In this document: positions 26,118 through 36,500 of the stretch, in pieces
Layout of the letters: each line of letters opens with the position of its first letter
How positions within the stretch are numbered: the first letter of the stretch is position 1
Source: Cyanidium caldarium
Taxonomy: Eukaryota > Rhodophyta > Bangiophyceae > Cyanidiales > Cyanidiaceae
Length of the DNA: 64,000 nt
Assembly (NCBI GenBank): GCA_026184775.1
Contig: JANCYW010000009.1
Span: forward strand, 186,001-250,000
Direction: 5' to 3'
Notes under the pieces: model-generated
Database searches by the model: none
What the model saw: only the letters and a program-made list of their open reading frames with translations
What the model was told of the DNA's origin: nothing
Made by a program: the position numbers and the translations under genes

Positions 26118-28418
26118 TTACTTTCCTCCTCGAAAATCAAGCGGTGGCAGAGGACTGGGTGGTGAGCGCGACTCGGAAACGCCACCCGCACTCCACACCC
26201 GCACGGTCTGATCGGCAGCGCCGCTCACCAGACCGCAGGCGCCCAGGGCGAGCGCTTGCACCGCTCCGGTGTGTCCGAACAGGCAGCGGCGGAGTGGGCT
26301 GGACGTCGGTCCTTCCCACTGACACAGCTCGGCCAGGTCGTACGCCCGGATAACCTGATCGGCGCAGCCGGCGTAGAGGCGCGTGGCATCGAAACGCACT
26401 GCGTTGACTCGTGCGCCGGTCTCCACCACGGAGGTGCACTTGGCGGAGCGCAGGTCCCAGACGCGCACGCACTCGTCGGTGCCGCCGGTGACCAGGCGCG
26501 TCTCGTCAAACTGCAGACTGGTGACCGCCACTCCGGCCGCGTTGGCGGGGTCGTCGGCGGGCGCGTCATATGCGTGCAGGGTGCGGTGGCAACGGCCGCT
26601 GCGCAAATCCCACATCTTCACGGTGCCGTCAGCGCTGGCCGTGGCCAGCCCGTAACGCCAAAACTGCAGCGCCCTCACCGCATCGAGGTGCTCCTCCAGG
26701 CGCAGGATGCTCCGGCGGGAGGCCAGATCCCAGCACACCGCACTGTGATCGGCCGAGCCGGTGACCAGATGCGTGTCGTCCATTTGGACGGCGGTGATGG
26801 CGGCGCGATGCGCACCGCGAAACGCGTGCACACAACGGCCGCGAGAGCTGTGGGGCAACGGCGCTGCCGGCGAACTCGCATTCACGGTCCCCAAGTCATC
26901 CGCGTCCAGCAGGCGCCACAGCCGCGCGGTACGATCGGACGAACCGGACACCGCCAGCGTGCCGGAGGCGTGCAACGCCACCGCATGCACCCAGCCCTCG
27001 TGGCCGTGCAGGGTCTCGCGGCGATTCACCGCCAGCACATCGGTGCCGTGTCCGGTCACCTGCCACAGTCGCACCGTGCGATCGGCCGAGGCGGACGCAA
27101 TGGTGTTACCGTCGGCGCTCACGTCCACCGCCAGCACTTGCCCGGTATGTCCGTACAAAGTGCGCAGGCAACTGCGATTGGACCGTGTGATGGCGTCCGG
27201 GGCATCGGCAGCGGCGGCCGCTCGACCATCGCGCACCCGATTCGGTGGCGCTTTGGCGGCCGGCGCCGCGGCTGGCGTGCCGTCAGGTGCGATGTTTTCC
27301 TGATGGCGCTCTCGCAACACACTTCCGCTCGCCCGCTCTCTGTCGTGCACCTGTCGCCGCTCCTGTAGCGCCCTTTCCACCACCTTGGATACGCCAGCGC
27401 CCTTGAGCTGCCGAATGCGCTCCTCAAAGGCGCTGCTCTCGGAACCGATCGTGCCGACCTTCTCGTCCAAGTTGCCCAGCAGCAAGCGGCTGAGCTCATC
27501 ACGCTCACCCAGCAGCTCCAGTCGGTCCTCCAGCGCCTGCTTTTTGGTTAGCATGTCGGCCAGCGCCGTCTCCACATCGCGCAGCTCGTTGGCGGTCATG
27601 CTGCGCGCACGGTAGCACTTCTCCGACTCACGCACCAGGTACTCTCGATCTGCCTGCAGTTCCAGATAGAGGCGCGCGATATTCTCCAACGACACAACGT
27701 GAGCATTGGGCGCCAAGCGCATCAGCCGCGGTGGCACCGGTGACAAGCCCGCTTCCGCCCGGTTTTCGTCGGGCTTGCCATCCCCGTCTGTGTGCTCGGG
27801 CACCGGTGGCCACGACACACGCCGCCTGCCTTGCCCCAGGAGAATCTGCGACAGCGGCGACACTTTGTGCTCGGTCGCCTCGGCATCTGCCGCGTCCGCA
27901 GCTGACGCAGCGGCGCCCAGCCAGCTGCTGTGCGGTGTGGTGGTCGCGGACTCTGTGGGTCGGCGATGACCCGCACCTCCACCCCGCGATGATGACGCTC
28001 GCGCTCTCGCCAAGGGGCCAACGGCCACGTTTTTCTCGTCAGGCTGTGCGGCATCCGGTGCCTCGGCCCAGGGTATCGGTCCCCGCTTCGAAGCTGCCCC
28101 GTCCGATGCTGCCTTCATCGATGGCTGCTCCCCGTCCGCCGGCGCCGCGACGACGCGATGGCGTGGCGGCGCACCGCCATACCGCCTCACGGATGCCGCC
28201 TCACGGACGGGTGACGGCTCGCCTTCCTCGTCACTTTCGTGCCACGCCGATGCGCTCGGAACCGCCACTGCCTTGCCCTTGCGATGTCTGCGGCCGGCAG
28301 CCGGTCCGGCAGGGCGCGTACCTACCGCCCCCGCCCGCCGACGTGATACCGACAGGTGCGCCTCCCGTCGTGTCGACTCAGACGGCCACCAACCCAACCC
28401 TGAGAGCGCCTCGAACAT
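26118..28418 (-). CDS. Coiled-coil/WD40 protein, Mda1-like mitochondrial division factor
   Basis: A 766-residue protein. The N-terminal 250 residues are disordered. Then comes a long coiled coil (about 265-400, starting NIARLYLELQADREYL), a short linker, and seven WD40 repeats (about 445-750), each recognisable by GH-x-W-D-type endings such as ASADRTVRLW, SGSSDRTARLW and SGAADQTVRVW. The order coiled coil plus WD40 propeller is that of yeast Mdv1/Caf4 and of C. merolae Mda1, which recruit dynamin Dnm1 to the mitochondrial division site. That function is inferred from layout and likely lineage, and many WD40 proteins share parts of it. The ATG at 28418 is used; the frame upstream opens at a GTG. 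Confidence 0.68.
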   Translation of the reverse strand: MFEALSGLGWWPSESTRREAHLSVSRRRAGAVGTRPAGPAAGRRHRKGKAVAVPSASAWHESDEEGEPSPVREAASVRRYGGAPPRHRVVAAPADGEQPSMKAASDGAASKRGPIPWAEAPDAAQPDEKNVAVGPLARARASSSRGGGAGHRRPTESATTTPHSSWLGAAASAADAADAEATEHKVSPLSQILLGQGRRRVSWPPVPEHTDGDGKPDENRAEAGLSPVPPRLMRLAPNAHVVSLENIARLYLELQADREYLVRESEKCYRARSMTANELRDVETALADMLTKKQALEDRLELLGERDELSRLLLGNLDEKVGTIGSESSAFEERIRQLKGAGVSKVVERALQERRQVHDRERASGSVLRERHQENIAPDGTPAAAPAAKAPPNRVRDGRAAAAADAPDAITRSNRSCLRTLYGHTGQVLAVDVSADGNTIASASADRTVRLWQVTGHGTDVLAVNRRETLHGHEGWVHAVALHASGTLAVSGSSDRTARLWRLLDADDLGTVNASSPAAPLPHSSRGRCVHAFRGAHRAAITAVQMDDTHLVTGSADHSAVCWDLASRRSILRLEEHLDAVRALQFWRYGLATASADGTVKMWDLRSGRCHRTLHAYDAPADDPANAAGVAVTSLQFDETRLVTGGTDECVRVWDLRSAKCTSVVETGARVNAVRFDATRLYAGCADQVIRAYDLAELCQWEGPTSSPLRRCLFGHTGAVQALALGACGLVSGAADQTVRVWSAGGVSESRSPPSPLPPLDFRGGK

Positions 28419-28956
28419 CTCGATTGGGACAGAGACGGCGCGAACGGACTCGAGGGAGACCTCTGCGGGAGGAAGCCGTCGGGAGAGTGGATCGCCTCGG
28501 TGAACCGATCCACGCGACTGGGCGCTCCACAGCACCTCAATACCTCGTCTCTCACGCGCTCCGTAGACGTGGCGCCTCCTTCACTACGCGTGATAACTCC
28601 AACGCGAGCGCACACGCACAACCCACGCGGTCAATACCAAACACGCCCGCGTGCAGTGTGCGCGCCAATACGCGTTCCGCAGGGCGCGCGTTTCGAATTC
28701 GAACGATCGCCACGGGACGCGGGAACGCGGGAACCGGGAAGGGACGCGAGGCGTCATGGAGGTGAGGGATAGGGAAAAGCGAGTATGTCAGGAGCAGGAG
28801 GGTATATCGATGGGTGATGAGCCGCGAAAAGGAGAATGGATCGCATAAAGAGATGCATGGACCGGCGCGCCTGAGAGTCCTGTCACAGGAGCACTCTCTC
28901 ACCCATTTCGTGTACCTGCACCACGTCGCACCGTACGAGGCGCAGGTCGCCCTCAT
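28419..28956. other. Intergenic region upstream of the WD40 gene
   Basis: About 538 bp between two minus-strand genes. It holds the promoter of the Mda1-like gene and the 3' UTR of the mS26-like gene. A perfect palindrome TTCGAATTCGAA lies near 28692-28703. Nothing else is recognised. Confidence 0.4.
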
Positions 28957-29610
28957 TTAGGAATCACTGCGCTGGGGCTCGATATACAAATCTCGCAGCA
29001 CCTGCTCGGCGGCGGCATCGAGGTTGGCGGGAGTGATCCACTGCCGCGACGATTCGGCCAGCAGCGACGCCATCGCCCAGTTGCGGGCGTGCAGCGTCGC
29101 CTCGGTGGCGTGTTGGCGCACCGTGCTCTGGCGCAAGTGCGCTTCTCGCTGAGCTTGCCGAGTTGCCGGGTCGACGGCGGTGGCGTGACGCTCGCGAGCT
29201 GCTTCACGCACCAGCGACCGCTTCACCCACTCCAACATGCCAGCACCATAGTCACGCTTGTACCGCTCCATTCGTTCGATCGGCACCGCTGCCAGTGAAG
29301 GTGACTTCCCGTCGGCCGTCGGCATCGCCGCCAGCTCGACCTTCAATTCGCGGTGCAACTGCTCGAGGCGCTCCCGCTGTTCCGCCGCCGCCTGCCGTTG
29401 CCGCGCTTCTGCCAGCTGCTTCCGCTCCGCCCGTTCTTGCTCCTCTCGCGACCGCTGCGCTGCCACTCGCACAGCGATCTCCTTCCTGACTCGCTGCAAT
29501 TCCAACTGATACGCCCGCCTCGCCTTGACGTACGCCGAGTCGGTGCCGAAGCACCGCCTGAAAACACCGGAAGCATAAGCGGCCTGCGGCAACTTGAGTG
29601 GAGAGCGCAT
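28957..29610 (-). CDS. Mitochondrial small ribosomal subunit protein mS26-like
   Basis: A 217-residue protein. A short presequence-like start (MRSPLKLPQAAYASGVFRRC) is followed by a long, highly charged helix (about 35-90). Near the C-terminus, SSRQWITPANLDAAAEQVL resembles the ITPENL segment of mS26 (MRPS26). This single motif plus length and helix content are the basis for the call. A different mitoribosomal or helical mitochondrial protein is possible. It is divergent from NDUFV2, with 192 bp between starts. Confidence 0.5.
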   Translation of the reverse strand: MRSPLKLPQAAYASGVFRRCFGTDSAYVKARRAYQLELQRVRKEIAVRVAAQRSREEQERAERKQLAEARQRQAAAEQRERLEQLHRELKVELAAMPTADGKSPSLAAVPIERMERYKRDYGAGMLEWVKRSLVREAARERHATAVDPATRQAQREAHLRQSTVRQHATEATLHARNWAMASLLAESSRQWITPANLDAAAEQVLRDLYIEPQRSDS

Positions 29611-29802
29611 GTGCCGGATTGCCGTCGACCTAGTGGCTTTCCCCTCGCACCTTTCGCCACCAGCCGGTTATCCTGCCGAGGTCCATGCGGCCGCCGACAC
29701 GCCTCCGAAACTCCAACACGCACTCTCTGCGCAGCGCCGCGATGCGTCACGTTGGCCACTGCGGTTCGAGCACCCGGTCGGCACGCGACACCGCTGCCCC
29801 TC

Positions 29803-30223
29803 ATGAACTGGACACGGGCCTGGCTGCGGACGAGCGTCATCGGCCATCGACTGGCCGGATGTGGGCGAGCGAGCCAGACGCGACAGCCCGCGGTGGCCCA
29901 CTCAGCGTCTTCCGGGAGCAACATTCACCGCGACACGCCGTACAACAACGAGCAGATGACGTTCGAGTTCACCGAGGAAAACTATCAGCGCATCGAGCAG
30001 ATCCTGAAAAAGTACCCCAAGAACTACAAGCAGTCGGCAGTGATCGCGTTGCTGGACATGGCACAGCGACAGTGTGGCGGGTGGGTGCCGCTGGCGGCCA
30101 TGAACAAAGTGGCACAGGTGCTGGAGATGAACCCGATGCGGGTGTACGAGGTGGCCACGTTTTACACCATGATCCATCGCTCGCCCATCGGCAAGTACAA
30201 CTTGCAGGTGTGCACCACGACGC

Positions 30224-30255
<32 letters not shown>

Positions 30256-30549
30256 CAAGCGTGTGCCGAGGAGAGCGGCGCGGAGGTGGGCGGCGACTCG
30301 GCCGACGGCCTGTTCCACCTGATGGAGGTGGAGTGTCTGGGCGCCTGCGCCAACGCGCCTATGATGCAGATCAATGACGAATATTACGAGGATCTCACAC
30401 CCGAGAGCGCGAAGCGCGTGGTGCGCAGCTTTCGAGACGGCAAGCCGCTGCCCAAGGGCCCGCAGATATCTCGCAGCAACAGCATGGGGCCGATGGGCAA
30501 GACCTCCCTGTTTGAAGAGCCACCCGGGCCCCACTGCCGGGAACTGTGA
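29803..30549 (+). CDS. NDUFV2: NADH:ubiquinone oxidoreductase 24 kDa subunit (NDUFV2/NuoE)
   Basis: A 248-residue protein. A mitochondrial presequence (MNWTRAWLRTSVIGHRL) leads into the complex I 24-kDa fold: EENYQRIEQILKKYPKNY, PMRVYEVATFYTMI, and the [2Fe-2S] ligands in VCTTTPCML (Cys-x4-Cys) and ECLGACANAP (Cys-x3-Cys). It carries the N1a cluster in the NADH-oxidising arm in the matrix. The frame is open upstream through non-ATG codons to 29353, but the ATG at 29803 gives a normal protein length and a good targeting peptide. Confidence 0.97.
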
Positions 30550-30951
30550 CGGCGACTATGTAAAAGTGGCGGCGTGCCCACAGAGCCGCTGGTGAGGCGG
30601 CCCGCTTCCGCATGCTTGCCGCGGATGACGGAGCGCGCCGCCAACATGTTGCGCGAGGCGGGTGGCGCGCGTTTCGCTTTCAGCACTCGGACCGCTCGCC
30701 TGCAAGCGTCACCGGTGACCCGTCGAACTGAGCTGCCGGTAACAAGCACACCGAGGAGCAGACCGAGGAAGAAACGCGAGGCGTCATAGTTTTATCGACT
30801 TTTGCGGCCAGTACCGATTCGCGCGCCTCCGACGCCAGGTAGACCCGGACCAGATCGGCCACGTGCGGCGCGCTCTCCGTGACCTGCCGCCGCGGCTCGG
30901 AAGCGACCGTGTGCTTTCGTCAGAGGTGACGGACCTCTCTTGGCGCGCACC
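30550..30951. other. Intergenic region between NDUFV2 and ERD2
   Basis: About 400 bp between two plus-strand genes: 3' UTR of the first and promoter of the second. A minus-strand frame at about 30680-30919 (including HVADLVRVYLASEARESVL) looks somewhat protein-like but has no ATG and ends after 80 codons. It is not annotated as a gene. Confidence 0.4.
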
Positions 30952-31593
30952 ATGAACATCTTCCGTCTGGCGGGGGACCTCTCCCACGTGCTGTCGCTCA
31001 TATTCCTGTTCATGAAGATACGCTCTACCAAATCATGTGCGGGCATATCCTTCAAAAGCCAGCTGCTCTACCTGATCGTCTTCGTGACGCGGTACTTGGA
31101 CCTCTTCACCACCTTCATCTCGGTGTATAACACGGCTATGAAGATCTTGTTCATCGCCACCGCGGCGTATGTGCTCTATTTGATGCGGACCAAGTACAAG
31201 CTCACCTACGATCAGGAGCACGACACGTTCCGAGTGACTTTCCTGTTGGCGATGGCCGCGGTGCTGGCGCTGGTGTGGCCGTATCGCTATACCCCGCTGG
31301 AGGTGCTGTGGACGTTTAGTTTGTGGTTGGAGTCGGTGGCCATCCTGCCGCAGCTGTTCGTGTTGCAGACCACCGGCGAGTGCGAGAACCTCACCAGCCA
31401 TTACCTGTTCGCCCTGGGCGCCTACCGCGCGCTGTACGCGCTCAACTGGGTGTACCGATACCTGACCGAGCCCGGCTACTGGCAGCCGGAGACGTGGGTG
31501 GCGGGCACCATTCAGACCGCGCTGTATGCCGACTTTTTCTATTACTACATTCTGAGCCGGCGTCGCGGCCGCAAGTTGAAACTGCCAGCCTAG
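30952..31593 (+). CDS. ERD2: ER lumen protein-retaining (KDEL) receptor
   Basis: A 213-residue seven-span membrane protein, the usual family length. It begins MNIFRLAGDLSHVLSLIFL and keeps the family hallmarks KSCAGISFKSQLLYLIVF, TRYLDLF, and the later LWLESVAILPQLFVLQ and HYLFALGAYRALY. ERD2 binds escaped ER proteins with C-terminal KDEL-type signals in the cis-Golgi and returns them by COPI vesicles. The basic tail (RRRGRKLKLPA) fits a COPI-binding end. The ATG at 30952 is the conserved start. Confidence 0.97.
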   Translation: MNIFRLAGDLSHVLSLIFLFMKIRSTKSCAGISFKSQLLYLIVFVTRYLDLFTTFISVYNTAMKILFIATAAYVLYLMRTKYKLTYDQEHDTFRVTFLLAMAAVLALVWPYRYTPLEVLWTFSLWLESVAILPQLFVLQTTGECENLTSHYLFALGAYRALYALNWVYRYLTEPGYWQPETWVAGTIQTALYADFFYYYILSRRRGRKLKLPA

Positions 31594-31734
31594 CGTTGAT
31601 CGATCGGGCGACGGGTCTAGCGCCCGACGGTGGTGAAGGAGGATGCAGCGGAGCGTGCGGTGGAGCCGGATGCAAGCGCATCGAGAGGCCGACACGGACG
31701 CGTCCGTGCGTGCTACCGTCGTAAAGCTGCGTAT

Positions 31735-33375
31735 TCAATGGGTCTGCCGGATCTGTTCGGCGCGCGGCAACCAGACTGAGAGATCGTCAGGCGGTCGCAC
31801 CCGCTGCCGCATGCGCTCACCGCATTCCAGCACCGCTTGGTCACGATGCACCACGGCTCGATGCTGCTCCAACAACTCCGCGGTCGCCCTCAGGCAGTGC
31901 TCCTCGCTCACCTGCGCCTCCGCTCCCGCACGTTCGTGGCGACTCCGTGCTCGCACCGCCGCCGCCCTTTGCATACCCAGCTCGGAGGCTACCCACGTCA
32001 GCGGCAACGTCGGCCGATAGGCACAGACGATGGTCATCACTGCTGCACTGCGCACACGCACCGCAATGCAGTCCATCAGGTAGGCGCTCTGGTGCGGCGC
32101 CAGCGCATGCAATCGGGTGAAGCGGTGATAGTTGCCCAGCCGCACCGCGCGCACCACTTGCATGGCGTGCGCCACTGCATCGGTCTCATCGAGCGTTGCG
32201 GACAACACCCGCTGCTCCTCGCTTCCATCCCTCATCACGTCCCGCAACCACAGCGTCAAGTCCAGATACGCCCCGGTGTACACCGCGTACAGGATGCGAT
32301 ACGCCAGAAACTCCCGTCGATGCGCAGCGCCCTCCGAGGCATTCTCCCGGTACATCGACTGCAGCACCGACTGGCACTGACTGTACTCGGCCAGGTCGTA
32401 ATGCCGCAGGGCGATGCGGGCGTGCATTTCGTACACGTCGAACGCCAGCCGGTGCGTCGCGCCGATGCCCTGCACTTGCAGATCCTGTCGCATCGCCTTG
32501 AGCTGTTCACACACATAGCCATACTCCACCTGATGCTGCTGCCACCTGTCGCGCAGGCTCTGAAATGCTCGCTGCAACACGGGCAGTGGACGCACTTCGC
32601 TCGCCCGCGCCGCCGTCGTCAGACGTAGGTAGGACTTTTCCAGGCGGGCATTGGTGCCCACCAATCGATCGGTGATCGGCGATGACGGCGACCATGACGG
32701 AGTTGTTGCTGCACCGACGTTGGCGGTCGGTGCCATTTCCAGGCGGCGTGTCCGATGCGGTTGTAGATGTTGGCGGAAACGGGCGGCCCGGGCACGTCGA
32801 CGCACCTCCTCCTCCGTCACCGACTCCGCACGGGATGCAACGCTCGTCCGCTCGCAGTTGGGTGCTGCACAAGCTGCAGGCTGCGTCGGGCGAGCGCACT
32901 CCCGGTCAACCGCTTCACGTCCCCGCGACGCTGTCGGGTGCTCGCGATTCTCGAGCTCCTTCGCCGGCCGTGGGCCCATCCAGCGGCGCTGACAAGCCGA
33001 TTCCAAGCTCTTCACCTCCGACGTCTCCCCATAACATCCTCCTGCCATAGCCGCATCACCCTTGTGCACTTCTCCAATACCCAGATGGTCGCTCCCGCTC
33101 GCCGCCTGTACGATCGGCAGCGACCAGTGGGTGCGCCCGTCCACACAGTTCACGTAGTAACACGGCAGACCGCCGGCGCTCATCATCCACGGTGGTGTGG
33201 CGGTGCGCTCCCACAGCCAGCGCGTCTGCCCGCTGACACTGTCGTAGAGGTACTCGCGACCGCTCTCGGTCCAGTGGTAGCTGATGTGGGTCGGCAAGCG
33301 AGTGGTGTAGTATCGCGCGCTCTCCGTTGCATCCTGCACCAGGGCAGTGTCGCCCGTCGGCGTCCAGGGTTGCAT
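31735..33375 (-). CDS. WW-domain plus SAC3/GANP/THP3 domain protein (LENG8-like)
   Basis: A 546-residue protein. Near residue 32 there is a WW domain (YHWTESGREYLYDSVSGQ, then WLWE), and directly after it a second WW-like unit (GGLPCYYVNCVDGRTHWSLP). The C-terminal 260 residues match the SAC3/GANP/LENG8 family (KSYLRLTTAARASEVRPLPV, FDVYEMHARIALRHYDLAEY, FLAYRILYAVYTGAYLDL), including a PCI-like helical end. Yeast Thp3 and LENG8 proteins link transcription, splicing and mRNA export. The WW domains suggest contact with proline-rich splicing or Pol II partners, by inference. The ATG at 33375 is chosen; the frame upstream opens at a GTG. Confidence 0.8.
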   Translation of the reverse strand: MQPWTPTGDTALVQDATESARYYTTRLPTHISYHWTESGREYLYDSVSGQTRWLWERTATPPWMMSAGGLPCYYVNCVDGRTHWSLPIVQAASGSDHLGIGEVHKGDAAMAGGCYGETSEVKSLESACQRRWMGPRPAKELENREHPTASRGREAVDRECARPTQPAACAAPNCERTSVASRAESVTEEEVRRRARAARFRQHLQPHRTRRLEMAPTANVGAATTPSWSPSSPITDRLVGTNARLEKSYLRLTTAARASEVRPLPVLQRAFQSLRDRWQQHQVEYGYVCEQLKAMRQDLQVQGIGATHRLAFDVYEMHARIALRHYDLAEYSQCQSVLQSMYRENASEGAAHRREFLAYRILYAVYTGAYLDLTLWLRDVMRDGSEEQRVLSATLDETDAVAHAMQVVRAVRLGNYHRFTRLHALAPHQSAYLMDCIAVRVRSAAVMTIVCAYRPTLPLTWVASELGMQRAAAVRARSRHERAGAEAQVSEEHCLRATAELLEQHRAVVHRDQAVLECGERMRQRVRPPDDLSVWLPRAEQIRQTH

Positions 33376-33597
33376 ACTGTCCCAGAGACAGGAGTGCAGT
33401 GTCCAATTACTCTCGCGTGGCACGGACGAAAACGGTGCTGTCGCTCGCCCACCGACAGACGATCTCTCCACAACCGCCGACCGGTGTCCTTGTCGGCAGT
33501 CGGTCGCAGGCACGCCGGGGATGCACACATTCGTCGCGGATGCCTCACCGTGGGCGGGTCCTACTGCATCCGCACACGCACTTGCCTACTCCCTACT

Positions 33598-36500
33598 TTA
33601 CAGATATAACGAGGCGGCGAAGACGATATCCCGTTTGAGCAACGTGCTGCACTGTTCAAAATGGCGCTCCAGGTCGGTGTTGCCGATGGAGGCGGCCGCC
33701 ATGCGTAGCTGATGCAACAGCTCCTCCAAGCGCCGCATGCAGCGGATGACGCTGCCCTCGTAGATGGTAGTCTGCGTCATCAGACGCGCGAAACTGGTGC
33801 CGCGACACCAGTGATACACCACTGGCATCATGTCGGGCACGAAGTGTTCCACGTAGTCCGGCACGCGCACGTTCAGCTGGGCGTCGTGCATGACGCACGC
33901 GGCGCGGTACGCGGTCTTGCGCAGCGCGGCATAGGCATCGCGCAGCGGCCGCACCAGTGCCACCTCGCCCTTGCTCTTCTCGTCGAACACGAAACAGGTA
34001 AGCAGGGCGGCGGTGACCGACGCGTCCCACTCGGAGAACACGCCCTCGAAGATGAGCTCGCTCAGCACCAGTTCGTCAGCGGTGTGCACCTCACAGCAAG
34101 TGCGTCCTTTGGTGGTGATCACGTCCTCGTCGTCTAGATAGTGCAGGCGGCGCAGCACACGGGTCATTCGGTTCAGCTGTTCTTGCAGGATGAGGCCAGT
34201 GCGGGCGGTCCAGATGCGTCGCTTCTGTCGCGCCTGCCGCTGCAGTTGCTGCCGCTGACTCCAGGCGTTCGCAGCACGTCGCAGCGCTGCCCCATGCTGC
34301 GCCTCCAGCGCGCGCAGTGCACTCCGGGCAGCATCCCGCTGCGCGGCCCATTCGCGCACTGCCTCATCGCCGGGCATGATGTCCTGCGCCCACGGCAATT
34401 CGGGCACCTCCGCGCCGTGCTGTGCCTCGATAGAGTGCAGCGCCTGCGCCACCGCCTCGCGCATCTGCGGCGCGTCGCGCGCCGGCGGCAGCTCGATGAC
34501 CAGTGTTGACAGCGCCTGCAGCGTCGCCAATCGATGCGGTTGCGTTATCAGTGCGCCGTCGCCATCCAGCGCATGCACGGTCAGCAGCGATCGCCCCGGT
34601 TGCTCACCGTTCCACCCCACCGCGGCCACCACCGCCCATCGCTTCCTGCCACCCAACTGCACCAGCCGCCCGGGATGCACCAACCGCTCGAGCGCCTGTG
34701 TACTCAACGCCCGCGATACCAACGCGTCGGTGTTGCGGCGCCACACCTCCTGCTGCTCGGCATACTCCCGCACTGCACGCTCCTCCACTTCCAACGCCAC
34801 CGTTTCCGCTTCCGCCTCCAGCGCGGTCACCTCGTGCCACAGTTGCTTGTGCATGTTGCTCAGCTGAAACTGCGCAAACGAGCGCGATATCATGTACACC
34901 GGGTCGGCGTGCTCCGAGCGATGCAAATTCAGCAGCATATTGTACTCCAGGTGGAACGTGCTGCGCAGCGCGTCCGACTGTCCGGTGAGCATGCGCCGCA
35001 AGTCTCCGCGCGGCACCCGGTCGTCGAGCATCAGAATCACCACGCCCATGTCATCGATGCCGCGTCGGCCCGCGCGGCCCGACATTTGAATGTACTCGCC
35101 GCTGGTGATGGGCCGGAAGCGCTCGCCGTCGAACTTACGCAGCGCGGTGAAGATCACCGTCTTCGCGGGCATGTTGAGGCCCATGGCGAACGTCTCGGTG
35201 GCGAAAAGCACTTTCACCAGCCCCTCCTGGAACAGAATCTCCACCACCTCCTTGAGCAGCGGCAGCAGACCGGAATGGTGAATGCCAATACCGCACTTGA
35301 GCATCTCCAGGGCGCTACGGATCTGCGGCAGCTTGCGGTCCTCCTCTCCCAGCACCGCCACTGCGCTGTCGAACACCTTGCCCACCAACGCCTTCTCCTC
35401 GTCGTCGAGCAAGTCGAGTTTCATCGCCTGCAGCGCGTGCGCCTCGCACTCCCGCCGGCTGAACGAGAACACGATCAGCGGATCCAGGTTGCGCTCCATG
35501 GCCATTTGCACCAGTCGAATGAGGGTGTCGGTGGCGAGGCGCGCGTTGCGGGCGTCGTGCCAACGGCCGGCACCGCGTCCGGTATCCACTGCCGATGCCG
35601 GCAGTTTGGCAAAGTTCGGTTCGCGCAACGCGCCCCGCTCGTCCACCAACAGCATGATCGAGTCGGCGCCCGGCGGCAGCGCGTAATGCCGCAACGGCAC
35701 CGGCCGCTTGTCGGTGTAGATGGTGTGGCACGGCCGGCAATGTAACATGGCCACCCATTCGGCAAACTCCTCCGCATTCTGGATGGTCGCCGACAGAAAC
35801 ACGAAACGCACCGAGTCTGGCAACAGGATGATGCTCTCCTCCCACACTACGCCGCGCTCACGGTCGCGCATGTAGTGCACTTCATCGAAGATGACCCAGG
35901 CCACTTCGCGCACCACCTCCGAGCCGCGATACAGCATCGAGCGCAGGATCTCCGTGGTCATGACCAGGCAGCTGGCGCCCGGGTTGATGGTCACGTCGCC
36001 GGTCATGAGGCCGACCTCGCCAAACTCCTCCTGCAGCTCGCGGTACTTTTGGTTGCTCAGCGCTTTGATCGGCGAAGTGTAGATGACGCGCTGATGCTCG
36101 CGCAGCGACATGGCCACCGCGTACTCGGCGACGGCGGTCTTGCCGGCGGAGGTGTGCGCTGCCACCAGCACCGATTCGCCGATCTCGAGGCACTTGCAGG
36201 CCTCCACTTGGAAGGCATCCAGCTCAAATTTGTACTGTTTGGCCGGCGGGCGATTGGTCGGCGGCCAGTCGGCCACGGTGCTAGGGTCATACGCAGGCCA
36301 GTCGCCCGGCACCGATACGGCGTGCAGGCAGCTGGTCTGGAAAGTGACGCGCGCCGATACCGCGTCCGAGGTGCCGGCGTCGTCACCGTCGGCCGCTTTC
36401 CCCGGCGTGCGCGTGACTCGAAACTCCACTGTGCGCGGGAAATTGGTCGGCAGCAGCGACGCCGAGAAGAGCGGTTTGCGAGGTGGCAGCGCGGCGCCAT

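Noticed and set aside
30680-30919. Minus-strand frame with a protein-like stretch (HVADLVRVYLASEARE)
   Set aside because: It has no ATG, is only about 80 codons, and no adjoining exon or domain could be found; kept only as a note in the intergenic entry.
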